Source of the DNA: Ampelocalamus luodianensis
Taxonomy: Eukaryota; Streptophyta; Magnoliopsida; Poales; Poaceae
Assembly: GCA_036346255.1 (NCBI GenBank)
Contig: CM070617.1
Span: 20,697,080-20,761,079, forward strand
DNA length: 64,000 bases
Reading direction: 5' to 3'
In this document: positions 34,772 to 47,060 of the stretch, piece after piece
Numbering within the stretch: the first letter of the stretch is position 1
Layout: every line of letters starts with the position of its first letter
Program-made: the position numbers and the translations under genes
Notes under the pieces: generated by a model
Told to the model about the DNA's origin: nothing
The model's database searches: none
Seen by the model: only the letters and a program-made list of their open reading frames with translations

Positions 34772-35328
34772 TGTCGAACCCAGGAGCGAAGGACCCAGAT
34801 TCTGCATGCTGCATACACTAGTCCAGAACAGACTAGTGTACACAAATCAAAAAGAGATGGTAACACAACCATAACACGCGATTTATTGTACATAATTTAA
34901 GTTCGTTACAAAAGGGGCATAAAGCCAGTAAGCAAAATACAGCGAAAGCAAAAGTGGCAAGGTAGGCCACACAATTCGCCACAGGCAATCGTCTGGAGGC
35001 ATAGCCTAGTCGTTCAAGTTCTCATTCTCCTCGTAGCATTACTCTCCTGCTCAATATTTGAATTAAGCAAGAGTAAGCACAACAACCGTGCTCGCAAGTC
35101 ACACCAGTCAAGTAACAGATTTATGCATGCAAGGATTTATCAATGGAAGGCTTATATGGTTTAATTTGCATAAAGCAACAATTTTCATTTAAATATTCGT
35201 GCTCGCAAGTCACACCCGTCAAGTAACAGATTTATGCACGCGGGGGCAGTGTGAGGAGGAATGGGTGAAGGAGGAAGAGAGGATGGAGAGGATAGGGAGG
35301 AGGCAGAGGAGCGCTGTCAGGATCCGGG
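34772..35328 (-). repeat. Truncated 5' LTR of gypsy element, unit 2
   Basis: The counterpart of 21015-21566 with the same junction to the diverged LTR (gatccggg then agtaacacc), so the truncation came before the duplication. Confidence 0.8.
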
Positions 35329-38300
35329 AGTAACACCCCAAATCCTCTTTGTAATTTGAACTAGTCTCATGATCAGTGACTAGCTCACATAGTAAACAAA
35401 TATAGTAACATCCATAATTCTCATAACTTTATTAATAAATATCAGAGTTTAATACAAGAAAGGCTTATAAGCTAACAATAGAGAACATAGCGGAAGACAA
35501 AGAAAAAGTAGTAAAGCTAGCTAATTTGTCATATGTAATCGACTGGTGTAGCGGCCTAGTCGTCAGGGCCTTCAGCATTTGCAAAGTTCTTCTCTTTTGA
35601 ACAATATTTTATTAAGCAAGGGTGAGTACAAATGAATGTACTCCGTAAATTACACCCAATAACAAAATTATAATGCATGCAGGGGTATATCAAAGGAAGG
35701 TTATGTGGTTGAATTTGTGTGAAGAAATATTTTCTTTTCAAATATCTGTACTAAGTTCCAAATCAGTTATTCTATAACTAAAATTTATTTTCTAAATTCT
35801 CAAGTTTTATAGCAAGATAATCTCCATACAAGTATGGTGAAGGATACCCTTCTATCACATGGCAAACCGTCCAATTTTTTAATTGGATAAATTATCCAAA
35901 AATCATTTGATAAAATCTTTTAAAATCAAAACTAAAGTCTAACTTTGAATGGCTTTGCTTAGCATGTCCATGACCGTGGACACGACTATTCGAATAGTTT
36001 TATACTCTGCAGAGGTTGTACAACTTTACCCACAAGAGATAATCAACTTATAATGTCCGCTTCACACACTTTCGAATGTGTGCGACTAAGAGATTATCAC
36101 AAGCCCTTTACAATGTGTCATTCCAATCGTAGTTATGTCTGGTAAAGTTTTGCTTCCTTTGGATTGAACCACTCGCTGAAATTAAGCCCTCTCTCGCGCC
36201 ATGTGGAAATACATAAAAGTAGGTCATTGTGACACTCACGCAATCAGATGGTACAACCACGGTGGAATGTTGCGAATTATTTAGCCTAGTCCGGCCCACT
36301 CTAGACTTCTGGTAGTATGATGGGGCTTAGCAAGATGCGGCTCGAAGACCGGTTCTTAACTGACTTGGGTGACTTCTAATAAAACCCCTGGGCCTCAACC
36401 ATTCTCGAATTGAGCCCATGCAATAACTTGCACCATCCAACATCTATTTCGTAAGTCCAAACCAATCTTCATTTATTTTCCAAGATAAATCATTTGCTAA
36501 AAGATGTCCATGGTAAGAACAATACCATAGCCTTGTTTTAAATCATAATTGAACATTTGGCTAAAGTTCCCCATATTAAATATTTTTTGTCTGAGCTTTG
36601 TCTAAGCATCATGTTTTTAAATAAAAACATCTTGTCAATGCTATTGTATTAATTAGAGTTTTATCTAGGGCAACAAGGTGTGAGGGTTTGATGTCCAAGA
36701 ATTGTCAATTCCAATATCAGTAAGTCAACCTCCAATATCGTATTCCTATAATCCAATATTCAACAATATTCTTTTTCTATAATCCAACATCCATCAATCC
36801 ATTATCCACCGATAATCTATTTCAATAATCCAACCTCCAATATCTGACAATAGTCTACTTCTATAATCTAACTTTCAACAATCTAATATCCAATAACAAT
36901 CTATTTCTAGAATCCGACATCAACAATCCAATATTCAACAATAGTTTACTTTTATAATCCAACTTTCAACAATCCAATATCCAATAACAATCTATTTCTA
37001 GAATCCGACATCAACAATCCAATATTCAACAATAGTCTACTTCTATAACCTGACCAGTATTATTTCTATAATCTAACCAAGATTTATTTCTATAATCCAA
37101 TCTTCAACAATTACATATTCTATAATCCAATCTCCAGCAATTACATATTCTATAATCCAATCTCTAATAATTATATGTTATATAATCCAATCTCCAACAA
37201 TTATATGTTCTATAATCCAATCTCTAACAATTATATAATCCTATAATCCAATCTTCGATAATTATATATTGTATAATCCAATATCCAACAATTATATGTT
37301 CTATAATCCAACATCCAACAATCCAATATCCAACAATTATCTATTTCTATAATCCAATCTCCAATAATCCAATATCAACAGTAATCTATTTCTAAAATCC
37401 AGTCTCCAATAATCCAATATGAACAATAATCTACTTCTATAATCCAGTCTCCAATAATTCAATCTTTTCAATTTCTAACTCCAAAATATATTACACTTGG
37501 AATGATTCTCCATACTACCTATGTTGACAATAATTGGCTATACCATGGAATTAATAATAACTATAAAGTTAAAACATGGATTTAAATTACTATAATTTAA
37601 ATAAGCATGCAATAATAATTTAAAAATAGAATTTAAATAATTTAAAATACTAGGATTCAATTATGATAAAAAAAAAATGTAACTTGCCTTGCTTAATTCA
37701 TTGATGTTCTTAACCGGCGTCGAAATCAGGTTCTCCGAAGTCGTCGCAATCTACACACGAAAACAAGTCAAAACCAAATAAAATCCAAAGAATATATAAT
37801 TAGAACTAAAAGTAAGGTATTGAATTTAGATAAATTTAGAAACAAGAATCGACGGGATCGAAATTCGTATGAGAGAGAACAAACGTTTAGATTTTTGCAA
37901 TCACGTGAAATGATAGAAAATTCAGAAAAAAGAGGGAATATGCTGGAATCTGATTTTTTTTCTGGAATTATGATTAAAACAAAGGCTGAGTTGTGGGGCC
38001 CTTTTGCTAGTTTGAGAGATGGTGAGAGATGAGGGATGAGTGAATGGCAATTGGGCCCCACATGGAAGGGACTCACAGGAAGAAAGAAGAAGAAAGAACA
38101 CAAGGAAGAAGACAGCAGGAGAGGTGGCACTCGGGCATGGCACCATCACCGGCAAGGGGCTATGCGGCGGCGGCGGCGCGACAAAAGGTGGCGACGACCG
38201 AGGAGGTACACGGGGGATCCAGCGAACCGGCGATGCTCCGAAGAGAAGGAAGGGAGCACGGCGTAGAACGTCGTAAGACGAGTTCAATGGTGACAAAGAT

Positions 38301-39229
38301 GCGGACGAAGGAGCAACACCGGCGATGGAATGGACGACGAGAGACGTGGCGACCGGTGGAGGAAGAACTCGGAATTCGGCGAGGATGAAGGGAGAGGAAG
38401 AGGGAAACTTAGGGGATGGGAGGAGACTGGTGCGCATCTCATGACGTGGGCGGCGTGGCAAGGAGATGGCCGGTGAGGGAGATCAGGCTGTGGACAGTGG
38501 CGACCGGTGTTGGGGAAGATGGGCTTGGTGGTGACGCGGGCTTTCTGGTGAAGCTCCGGCGAGGGAAATGTGAGCATGCGGTAGAACATCTAGAAGCAGA
38601 TTCGTTGGTGGAGATGGTGTTGCCAGATGTCCCTTGATGGCAGCGCAATCGGTGGCGAAGAGGGTTTCGGCCGACGAGGGTAAAAGCTTCGATTTCGGTG
38701 GTGATAGATGGAGAGAGGAAATGAGGTTTGGGGGATGAGATGAGGAGGAAGGGGCAAAACTTTTAACACGGGTAGCTCGGTTTAAATAGGGCCAAGGAAG
38801 GAGAACGCGTCATGGGCACACGCGGGCGGTGTGCTCGGCGAGGGCGTGGCTTGGGCAGGGTGGCAGGGGATGGGCGCGAGGGCGCCACGGCGTGGGCATG
38901 GCTGGGCGATGCGGGCGAGGGCGACGTGGCGCGAGCAGCAGAGGAAGGGCACCACGTGGCGTGCGAGAGAAGCTGGCGTGGGTAGAAGAAGACAGAGAAA
39001 AGAAAAAGAGAAAAATATATATTCAGAAAATTCAAGAAAATTTCATAAAAATCCTTGGAACATCAACAGATTGAATAAAATAATTTTGGATTTAATTGAA
39101 GTTTATTTCAATCATTAAAATATTTTTCATTTTCTGAAATTTTGAATTAAGCTTTAAATTAATTCAATAAAATACAAATGGTTCTTTTTATTTTTAAAGG
39201 TTCAAAAAGGCTTGCAAATCTGGGATGTT
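35329..39229 (-). repeat. Diverged gypsy LTR with internal minisatellite
   Basis: This follows the block order of the 3.3-kb LTR. It starts agtaacacccc, has the ggataccctt...tatcacatgg block near 35850 and the ataactataaagttaaaaca block near 37560, a GC-rich segment at 38030-38960 and an end at gggatgtta near 39229. That end matches the LTR terminus with its last bases lost. No element interior is attached, so it is either a solo LTR or the remaining LTR after recombination with the element at 26504-35328. Confidence 0.7.
36713..37490. repeat. AT-rich minisatellite inside LTR
   Basis: About 780 bp of 30- to 31-bp words of the type tataatccaatctccaacaa, with a 91-bp higher-order repeat in the left half. 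The matching place in the 3.3-kb LTR (near 14100) holds only one such word, so the array grew inside this LTR. Confidence 0.88.
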
Positions 39230-39516
39230 ATTTTTGAACTTAATAAAATTATTTCTAATTTAAAGTTGGGTTTTATTTTTGCATGTCAATTATTTTTAAA
39301 TTTTGGAAAATAGGAAACCCTTTTTAAATTCTAGAAATAAGTTTTTCTTTTAACTTTAAATCCACTAAAATCCAAGAAAACTAAAAAAAACTTTTTGACT
39401 TTTAAAATATATGAAAAAATCAAGAAAAGCAATAAAACTCTTTAAAAACCCAGATAATCTAATAAAACAATAATTTTATTAATTTTGTTGGTAATATAAC
39501 TTTTGGATGTTACAAA
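39230..39516 (-). repeat. Terminal fragment of another related LTR
   Basis: This AT-rich sequence aligns with 15735-16056. It ends ttggatgttaca, which in element orientation is the LTR start TGTAACATCC. It abuts the preceding LTR without a gap. Confidence 0.6.
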
Positions 39517-40310
39517 CGCGGTGCCTGCAGCGTTAACATGGGGAGGCGGCGACAGCGTGTGGGGAGGAGGACGCAGCGAGGGAGGAAGAGTGATAGGTGT
39601 ATTGGCGAAGAGGGAGATCGAGGTGGCGACGCGGGAGGAAGAGGGAGAGGCTGGCAGCGCTGGCGGAGAGGTGAGGGGATGGAAGGGAGGGAGGCGCAAA
39701 ACCGAGAGGGCGGTGGGGGAGGAAGAGAGGGAGCGACGACGGCTGGGGGGAAATCGAGCGGGCGATGGGGGAGGAAGAGGGAGGCACTGAGGTGGCTAAG
39801 GAGGGAGACCGAGGGGCGGCGGGGGAGGAAGACGAAGGGAGCGACGACGGCTGGGGAGGGAGATCGAGTGGCGGTGGGAGAGGGAGAGGGAGAGGGAGGG
39901 ACTGGGAGGGGAAAGGAGTGAGGGGAGGAGCGCGGCACAGGATCGAGCGAGCGAAGAGACAGGGGGGGAGACAAGCGGGATTAGGGCTTGTTCTTAGGGG
40001 CTCATCGACCGTCTGATGATGATCCGTGCTCGCCCGTATGGCCTCTCCACTCCACACGATCTTGGTCATCCGGCGACAATCCAATGACACACGTTTTTCC
40101 GATGACGTGGCCCGCGTGGAAGGAGGCCCTTTCCACCGACCTTTAAGATTAGCAATGCTGGGACCCAACCAAGCATACGAATGGGAAAAGCGACAGAACC
40201 AAAGGCGGGGGTTGGGGAGAGGAGAGGGGTCATACCAGAGGCGGAGGTGAGGAAGGAGTGAAGGAGGGAGACAGCGGTGTTGACAAAGAGGGGGTTGCGG
40301 AAGACAGCGG
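39517..40310. other. Purine-rich tandem region and flank
   Basis: 39520-39960 is built from imperfect repeats of gggaggaagagggag and gagatcgag words about 90-100 bp apart, on the strand shown. 39970-40310 is unique sequence with no exon that I can support. The last five bases, agcgg, are the target duplication of copia B. Confidence 0.5.
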
Positions 40311-40580
40311 TGTTGAGGAACCGTCGCTGGCGAGTCCAGTCCGAGCGATTACCTCGTAGACAAACTCAGAATCGTAAGAACAATGCATGAACATAAGAAC
40401 AGAATAATATATTGAACACAGAGATGTAGGGGGACGTCTTGCTTCTCTTTATTCCTTCATCCATCGATCAATCATTTACAATGAATAGCACCCCCTATTT
40501 ATAGGCTATGACCCTGCTAGGGTTTGGGATGGGGCGCCCACTAATGGGCCGATTGCAGGTCGAGCCCATGGTTTCTAACA
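40311..40580 (-). repeat. 3' LTR of copia B
   Basis: 270 bp, starting tgttgaggaacc and ending tttctaaca on the + strand. The TATA box is at 40496-40503 (minus). The purine run ccaagggag on the minus strand lies directly beside it. Confidence 0.88.
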
Positions 40581-40873
40581 CTCCCTTGGGCACCCATCCA
40601 TCATGTCCATGTCTCGTCAAAACTCCATAAAAACCCAATGGGAAAAATTTGGAGAAAGAGTACATGATACACGTTCTATTGTGATGCACGAATTGCCTCA
40701 TTAAAACCTTAGCCGAGAAACTTGGAAAAACTCGTCAAGGGAAAAAGAGTACAATCCACCCAATTTCATTTAATCTCCTGGATTTATTCTTTGGGTACTT
40801 GATCTTCGTGATCAAGCTTTAATAATGAGTTAGCGAAGGTCCCCCCCCCTGAATTCTGCACTTCTAAGTCTCA

Positions 40874-41095
40874 TCATTCCAATTCACGTATGCATCTTTC
40901 AAAGCTAGACGCTGGAAGTGACTTAGTGAATAAATCTACAAGATTCTCACATGACTCAGTATGCAGTACTTTGATTACGTTCATCTTTTGCAATTCATGA
41001 GCATAGAAGAACTTGGGGTTGATATGCTTTGTGAGAGGACTCTTCACATAACCCATCTGTACTTGTGCAACACAAGCTGCGTTATCTTCATACAA
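40874..41095 (-). pseudogene. copia B RNase H remnant
   Basis: The frame reads MYEDNAACVAQVQMGYVKSP and then TKHINPKFFYAHELQKM, ENLVDLFTKSLPASSFE, the C-terminal RNase H of copia elements. The upstream half of the domain (41100-41480) is out of frame. Confidence 0.8.
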
Positions 41096-41489
41096 AAGTA
41101 GGGGTTTGCGCGGTATTCAATCCACATGACTGCTGGATGTAGTGAATCATCCGCTGAAGCCAAACACATTCTTGTAAGGCCTTGTACAATGCTATGATCT
41201 CCAAGTGGTTCGTCGAAGTCGATACAAGATATTTCTTAGACGATTTTCATGGAATTGCGCCCACCACATAGGAGTTCATAGATCGCTTATGATTTATCGT
41301 ATGCGGGTCCTACAAGTACCCGTCATCTGCATTGCCATTCATAGTTAAGTCTTGGTTCTTTCTGTAGAACAGACTAAATTCTTTGCTTCTTTGGAGGTAT
41401 CAGAAGATGTCCTTTATTCCCTGTCAATGCCTTTGGTAAGTTCTGCACTATACCTTGCTAGTAGGATCACGGCAAATACAATGTCCGTT

Positions 41490-42180
41490 CTAGTATAGTT
41501 TGCTAAATACATTAGTGCTTCTATTGCACTTCAGTGTGGGAATTCCGGTCCCAGGACTTCCTCCCCCTCTTCTTTTAGGTCTGTACAGGTCTTTGTCTTG
41601 CTGCAAAGATCTCCCGACCATTGGCACTTTCAAAGGGTATGCCCTTCCAAAGTCAAACCTTTCTGACACCTTCTGAGTGTAGGTTGACTGATGTACTAAT
41701 ATTCCTTCAGGGACATGCTCAAGCTCCAAGCCTAGGCAATATTTGGTTTTACTCAAATCTTTCATTTCGAACTCCGACTCCAGGTAAGAGCTTGCTTTCC
41801 TAATATCCTTCGAGGTTAGATGATATTCAGATCATCTTCATACACTGAGATTATACAAAATCCATTCTGGGATCGTCGTATAAATACACAGAGATTATTC
41901 TCATTGTTCGTGTAGCCTTTCTTGCATAGAAAGTCGCTTCAAGTGATTATACCACATTCTGCCTGATTGCTTAAGTTCGTACAATGACTTTCTGAGTTTC
42001 ATACTGTACATGTTTCTATTTGCTCTGTTCGGGACAGTGATACATTCAGGTATCTTCATATAAATGTCCGAATCAATATTTCATAAAGGTATCTTTGGTA
42101 CCTCATCCATCAATTTCACTTCTAACTTCAAGTTCACCGCCATTGAGATAAATATTTAAAGGAGTTCCGCCATGACCGGG
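41490..42180 (-). pseudogene. copia B reverse transcriptase remnant
   Basis: Frame 41490-41765 reads MKDLSKTKYCLGLELEHVPE, ILVHQSTYTQKV, PLKVPMVGRSLQQDKD, the C-terminal part of the domain. Upstream pieces, up to the counterpart of A's EETYSP segment near 42180, are in several frames. No intact catalytic DD pair can be read. Confidence 0.75.
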
Positions 42181-43237
42181 AATAGGTTTCTTCATAATCA
42201 TCTTACGGATGTCGGTGAAACCTTGTACAACGAGCCTTGCTTCTTTTCATTTCTCTTTCGAACAAATACCCACTTATACCTGCGGGGTGCACAAGGGGAG
42301 ACGATGCGCTTACGGCCCGAACGTCTTTCTTTTATTCGGAAAGAATAATTCGATTCGATTGCCTTCTCCCAATCTTCTCAATCGATCTTTTCTTTCATTT
42401 ATCGAGCGATGCGAGCTCAATCAAGATTGATGATTGTGGCAAGTTTCTTTGCAAAGTAAATGTCGACATTGGTGTTGTCATATTCAAAGATTCTCCAGGT
42501 CATAAAGTTTATAACTATTTCTTCAAGGGGCGATTCTTCTAATGCTTTTACTTGTTCACCGCCGCTTATTGCGGGCAAGTCCCTTTAGTTTTTCGATTCC
42601 GATGTGTGCGCACATATCCATACCGATGTCTCCTTCATGGGGATGTTCAATTCTAGTATGCCTTTTACAAGGTTCCATACCGATACTGTCTCAACTGCTC
42701 CCTTTTGGTTCAGGGCACTTGGTGATCGGTGTGTCAAGTCCTTCTTATCCTTTTCACCAGCGTCCCGGTTGCCAGATTCGAGGCCGGAGTTCTCGCCCTT
42801 TCGAGGCCTCTGGCGGGATTAGGGATACCTTCATTGGTATTTCAACCCTCTCGGTGCATTGCGTGCATGTGCAAATGCTACTTGGTCACGCTCTTCAAAT
42901 CACTAAAGTGGTGCGACAATTGATTTGCTAATATTTGCAAATCTATTATCTTCGGACTTCAATTGTCTTCTAGACTTCAATTCAACTATCTTACGATCGC
43001 AATTATCTTACGGACTTTTGTATTTGCTTCACTAGTGCGCGGTCATATGCATAGATTTCAATTATCTTACGGATTTCAATTGTCTTCTAGACTTCAATTG
43101 TTTCCGACATTATCATCAATGGTTGATTTCCTCCCCCTTATGACGGGAAACTAACCTCATCTAATGTACTATCAGCGAATCGGGCATTATACAAATCTCG
43201 ATCATATGGTCCAAATACTTGATTATGGATCTTTGTC

Positions 43238-44014
43238 TCATAACCAACGTATATCCCAGACTTTCGGAGAAAAACCCATTGCAGTTCGCTGCGGTGGTGG
43301 TATAGGTATATAACCCTTGCAAACCAACCTGCGAAGATGAGAAGTTTTCAGTGCTGACCCTTGCGCTAGTTGCATAGTTGGATGGATGTTATAGGTAGAC
43401 GGTCTAAAATTGATGAGAGCTGCTACGAGCAGGACTGCATGTCCCCAACATATAGTTGGTAAATTACAATTCTTCAAAGTTCTGCTAGTCCATTCTGGGT
43501 ACGGACATGCGGTACAAAATGCTCAATTTTAATTCCTATTTTCATGCAATAATCATCAAATGCTTTCGGAGTGAGTTCTCCGGCGCTGTCCATTCAGGTG
43601 GACTTCTCATGATGATCAGGGAAAATATTTAATTATCTACGAGATTGGCTTTGCAAAAGCATGATTTCTCGTAGACAATAAACATACGTGCGACCATTCC
43701 GAGGAAGCATCTATAAGCACTATAAAATACCTAATTGACCCTTACAGGGGTTGTATAGGACCGCAAAAATCTCCCTAGATACGGTCCAGGAATGCAGAGA
43801 CTTTATCCTTCGCTTTCAGAGCAAAAGGTCTAATAATTAATTTCCCGGTGGCACATGCGGGGCACACAAAATCTTCCAGATTCGGGAAATTCTTTATATT
43901 CATATTATGTCCCTGTGAATTGTTAATTATATCTCTCATTATCCTAAGACCTAGGCGGCATAATCTATCATGCCAGAGATAGATAAGTTCAGAGCTTCTA
44001 AATACGGTTTTCAA
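43238..44014 (-). pseudogene. copia B integrase remnant
   Basis: The zinc segment (43775-44014) has LWHDRLCRLG and CPACATGKL, and the late core segment (43238-43477) has LPTICWGHAVLLVAALINFR and ISHLRR-like sequence. The region between them carries stops. Confidence 0.8.
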
Positions 44015-44813
44015 AGCAGTATAGGCTGCAGGTGCCTTAATATTAGTGTAGTATAGCTCAGTTTCATATGAAGGAAGATATTCTAATGCTATTTTTCACT
44101 TTCTTCATGCTTTGTAGTGAGCAGGTATTCTGTACCATACTCTTCTTCGCCTCTCTACATGGAAACTGTTAGCGCAAATATCCTTGAGAGTTCTAGTCGA
44201 TTCTGGGTACAACACGTCTTCTTCAATGACCAAAGTTGTGCCCGTTGAGAGTATAATTATGGCCCTTCCTGAGCCTATTATACAAGTATCACTGCCTGCG
44301 ATTGTCGTAAGACTACCAGCATTCTTGCTGATTGACTGAAAAAATTTCCATTTCTCTCAGGATGGTATTTGTTGTGCCGCTACATGCTAAGCACACTTCC
44401 TCCATAGGGCGCCACACGCGTTCTAATATAATGTAATTTATTAATATATAGCAGAAAGCAAGCAACACATAAATAGAATACTTCAGATATCAGAACGTAA
44501 CTTGCTATTATAAAGACGGGAAAAATAAGTCTTGCAGGACTCATAATAAGAATTTAATGCTTTGCTCTCCTAGAGCTTGCAACCATTATTCAATAATTTC
44601 AAAATTCTGCTTCAATTACAAGCTGCAAGTTTCTATAAAAGATCCGAGTGCATTGCGTGCACTAAATCGAATTGGCGAAGTATTCAGGAACTTCTGCCTC
44701 AATCTGCTCTATGGCGATCTTCTCCTTTTGGGCAACTGTGGCTGCAGCCGCTGCGATGTCCAAAGGAGGGGTGATGGGGGCTGCTACTGGGCTATCCACA
44801 TCCATAAGTGCAG

Positions 44814-45298
44814 TTAATGGATGTGAATCCTCTGTGCCTGCAATGGCGAGGTGTGCCTCATGCTATCATTTGTCCTTTTTTTTAGACTGGAAAGCATCAA
44901 TAACGTGTGACGCACTACCTTACCCTTCTTGCTCCTCTCATTCGTGAGAGGCTTCATCACCTTGTAGCTGCTAGCAGTGGCTTCATGGCCAACATTACTA
45001 TTAGGTGGCTGCGAGATGTAGTTCTTTCTGAGAACATCATCCTGAGTTTTCGCAACTTGCATGATATCAATTAATTCGACATACTGCATGTAGTCGTCTT
45101 GACAGTAGTTGCGTGCGGATTGCACCGCATTCGGGTGAAAAGTAGAAAAATCTTCTCCATCTTCTGCTCATCCGTGATTACATTACCACAGAATTGAAGA
45201 CTGATACAAATTGTATACAAAATCTGGCCATGCTGGGTCAGTTCTTCGAATTCCTTATTCGTGATGCCAGTCATCTTCATATTCATGCCAAAATTCAT
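44814..45298 (-). pseudogene. copia B gag remnant
   Basis: Two overlapping frames (45071-45298 and 44814-45125) cover the same protein as 2825-3298. A frameshift near 45110 lies in the FHPNAVQS-equivalent stretch. Confidence 0.7.
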
Positions 45299-47060
45299 AA
45301 AATTACTGTTGGTAATTTGCGTAAGATGGTTGCAAAATTCTCATAATGCTATTCGAACTTCCGGTTCGTGATCCCGTATTTTTCTATGCATTTTTCATGA
45401 TTTACTGCTATTTTCAGTGATTAAAAGCAATATATACAATCACAGATAATCAAAAATAGTAAATGCGATACATAAATTGCATAGAAATAACAATAACAAA
45501 GATAAACATGCTTTAAAAGTTCAAAATATGCAAAATTTGATTCAGAGCCCTTTTCTCACTGGAAAATGACTTTTAGTAGCGCAAGTTTCGAGGTTAACAC
45601 GCAAAATTTCGATCTGAGAGAAAAATTTGCGTGTAATTTTCTGAATTTCTAGGGGGCTTTCCGCAACATTTCCTTATTCGCGGGAAAAACTCAGAATTTT
45701 CAGAATTGCGAAGGTTTTATTTACAAATTTGCAGTTCTAAGAAGAATGTGCGTAATTTCAAAGAAATCCAAGGACTTATTTGCAAAATCCAGATTTTTTT
45801 TCTTTCTTTTTTTTTCTATCTCCCGAACGGGCCTTTTTCTATTGTTTCTTGGGCCATGCCTTTCTTCTTTTGGCCCATACAATTCTTCTTGCCCGAGCCT
45901 TTCTTCTTTTTTATTTTAATCTTCGGCCGTACCTCCTTTCCTGACCGCTTGGCAATTGCTGGCCAGAAATTTTCTTTCGAAAAAATTTGGCCGGCCAATT
46001 GAGCCTTCTCGGCCTATTAGGCCCGTCACGGCTGGACTAAAAATCCCATAGGGTTTCCCTGCCTGTGTTGGCGGCGGGCGGCGGCTAGTGCTCACGTACA
46101 GGGCCCGTGCTTTGCTTCGTGCCTTGGCCGTGAGCCGAAGGGTTGAGCGGGAGCTGCCCAGCGGCGAACGGCTCTCACGTCGGCTTCAACGTGGCGCGGT
46201 TCAAGGCGGTTCGACGGAGCCCGTCGCGGTGCCGGGTGGGCGGAGGCGCGCCGAAGCCGTCGGCGGCGGCCGCGGCGGCGGCGCGGTTCCGGTCTTGCAT
46301 GCGGGCATGGAGTTGCGGAGCCGCTTCAAGGCGATGGCGACTGAGCCGCTTCAAGGCGATGGTGACAAAGGCACTGCTAGTAGCCGACGTGACCATTGCT
46401 GGAGGCGGGCGGAGCCGGCGGCCATACAGGGCCGGGTGGCGGCGTGTTGCGCCCAAGCGGCGCCATGGGGAGAGGCAGTCGTCTACGGGCGACAAGGAGG
46501 TTCCGACGACGCGGCTCCGGGCGCGGGTCGGCGTCGCTACTGACGGCGAGGGGAGTGCCGTGCGGCTTCGGGCCGTCCGCTGAACTCCTTTTTTTTCGAT
46601 TTTACTGTTCATGTATGCGATGCAATATGTAATGTAATGTAGTACAAAATTGCAACGGAGGCGCGGCTTCATGCCGTCATGTGCGTGCTTGCCGCGTGTT
46701 AGCGGCGTGGCACTGTCGTTGTCTCCGTGGCGGTACGTGATGGCGGACTATGCCGACCGGTAACGTATCGCGGAGGTAGTGACAACCGCTTGCAGGCGGT
46801 GCCACGCACATGGTGCCTTTCATGCGATTGCATCTACTACCTACGGTACAATCATCATCTACTCTTTCATGCAATCCACCGATCGGCTTGGCCGGCGACT
46901 TCAAGTCGGCTCGCGGTAGATTAGAGCGGATTTGCACCGTAGGAAACCAATCTAGAAAGCCAAATTTGCGGTGAAAGCAATCTAGAAAACGATTCGTCTA
47001 CGAGCGTCGTTCATCGACGGTTACCTTTCGATGCGAGGAGAGTCGATCGTCGCGATAACG
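45299..47060 (-). other. Untranslated leader of copia B
   Basis: The parts near gag (45300-46050) and near the LTR (46800-47060) match the leader of A. The GC-rich middle (about 46080-46650) does not align with A's GC-rich middle (1420-2150) as far as I can see by eye. Long frames on both strands there look like composition artefacts. Confidence 0.5.

Larger units (their letters stand above)
26504..35328 (-). mobile_element. Ty3/gypsy chromovirus, decayed, copy in unit 2
   Basis: The duplicate of 12741-21566. The 3' LTR is 26504-29829, the interior 29830-34771 and the truncated 5' LTR 34772-35328. It shares the ancestral defects of the unit 1 copy but reads better in places. The integrase zinc segment and the RT segment after FEL are in frame here, and the LTR has a complete TATA box. 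Elsewhere, in gag near 33370-33630, it reads worse. Confidence 0.9.
23379..37148 (+). repeat. Tandem duplication, unit 2
   Basis: The second copy of 9624-23378, 13,770 bp. The junction at 23378/23379 joins minisatellite to psbS exon 3. At 37148 the minisatellite carries on into single-copy sequence, which shows that the ancestral order is the one at the right end of unit 2. Confidence 0.95.

Noticed and set aside
36713..37490. Regularly spaced repeats resembling a CRISPR array
   Set aside because: Contiguous 30-bp words with no unique spacers, in a plant LTR; it is a minisatellite.
39533..40168. A 211-codon Pro/Ser/Leu-rich frame
   Set aside because: It is the complement of a purine-rich tandem block; the frame is open because of composition.
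46088..46632. Open frames of up to 165 codons on both strands
   Set aside because: The same situation in the leader of copia B; composition explains them.
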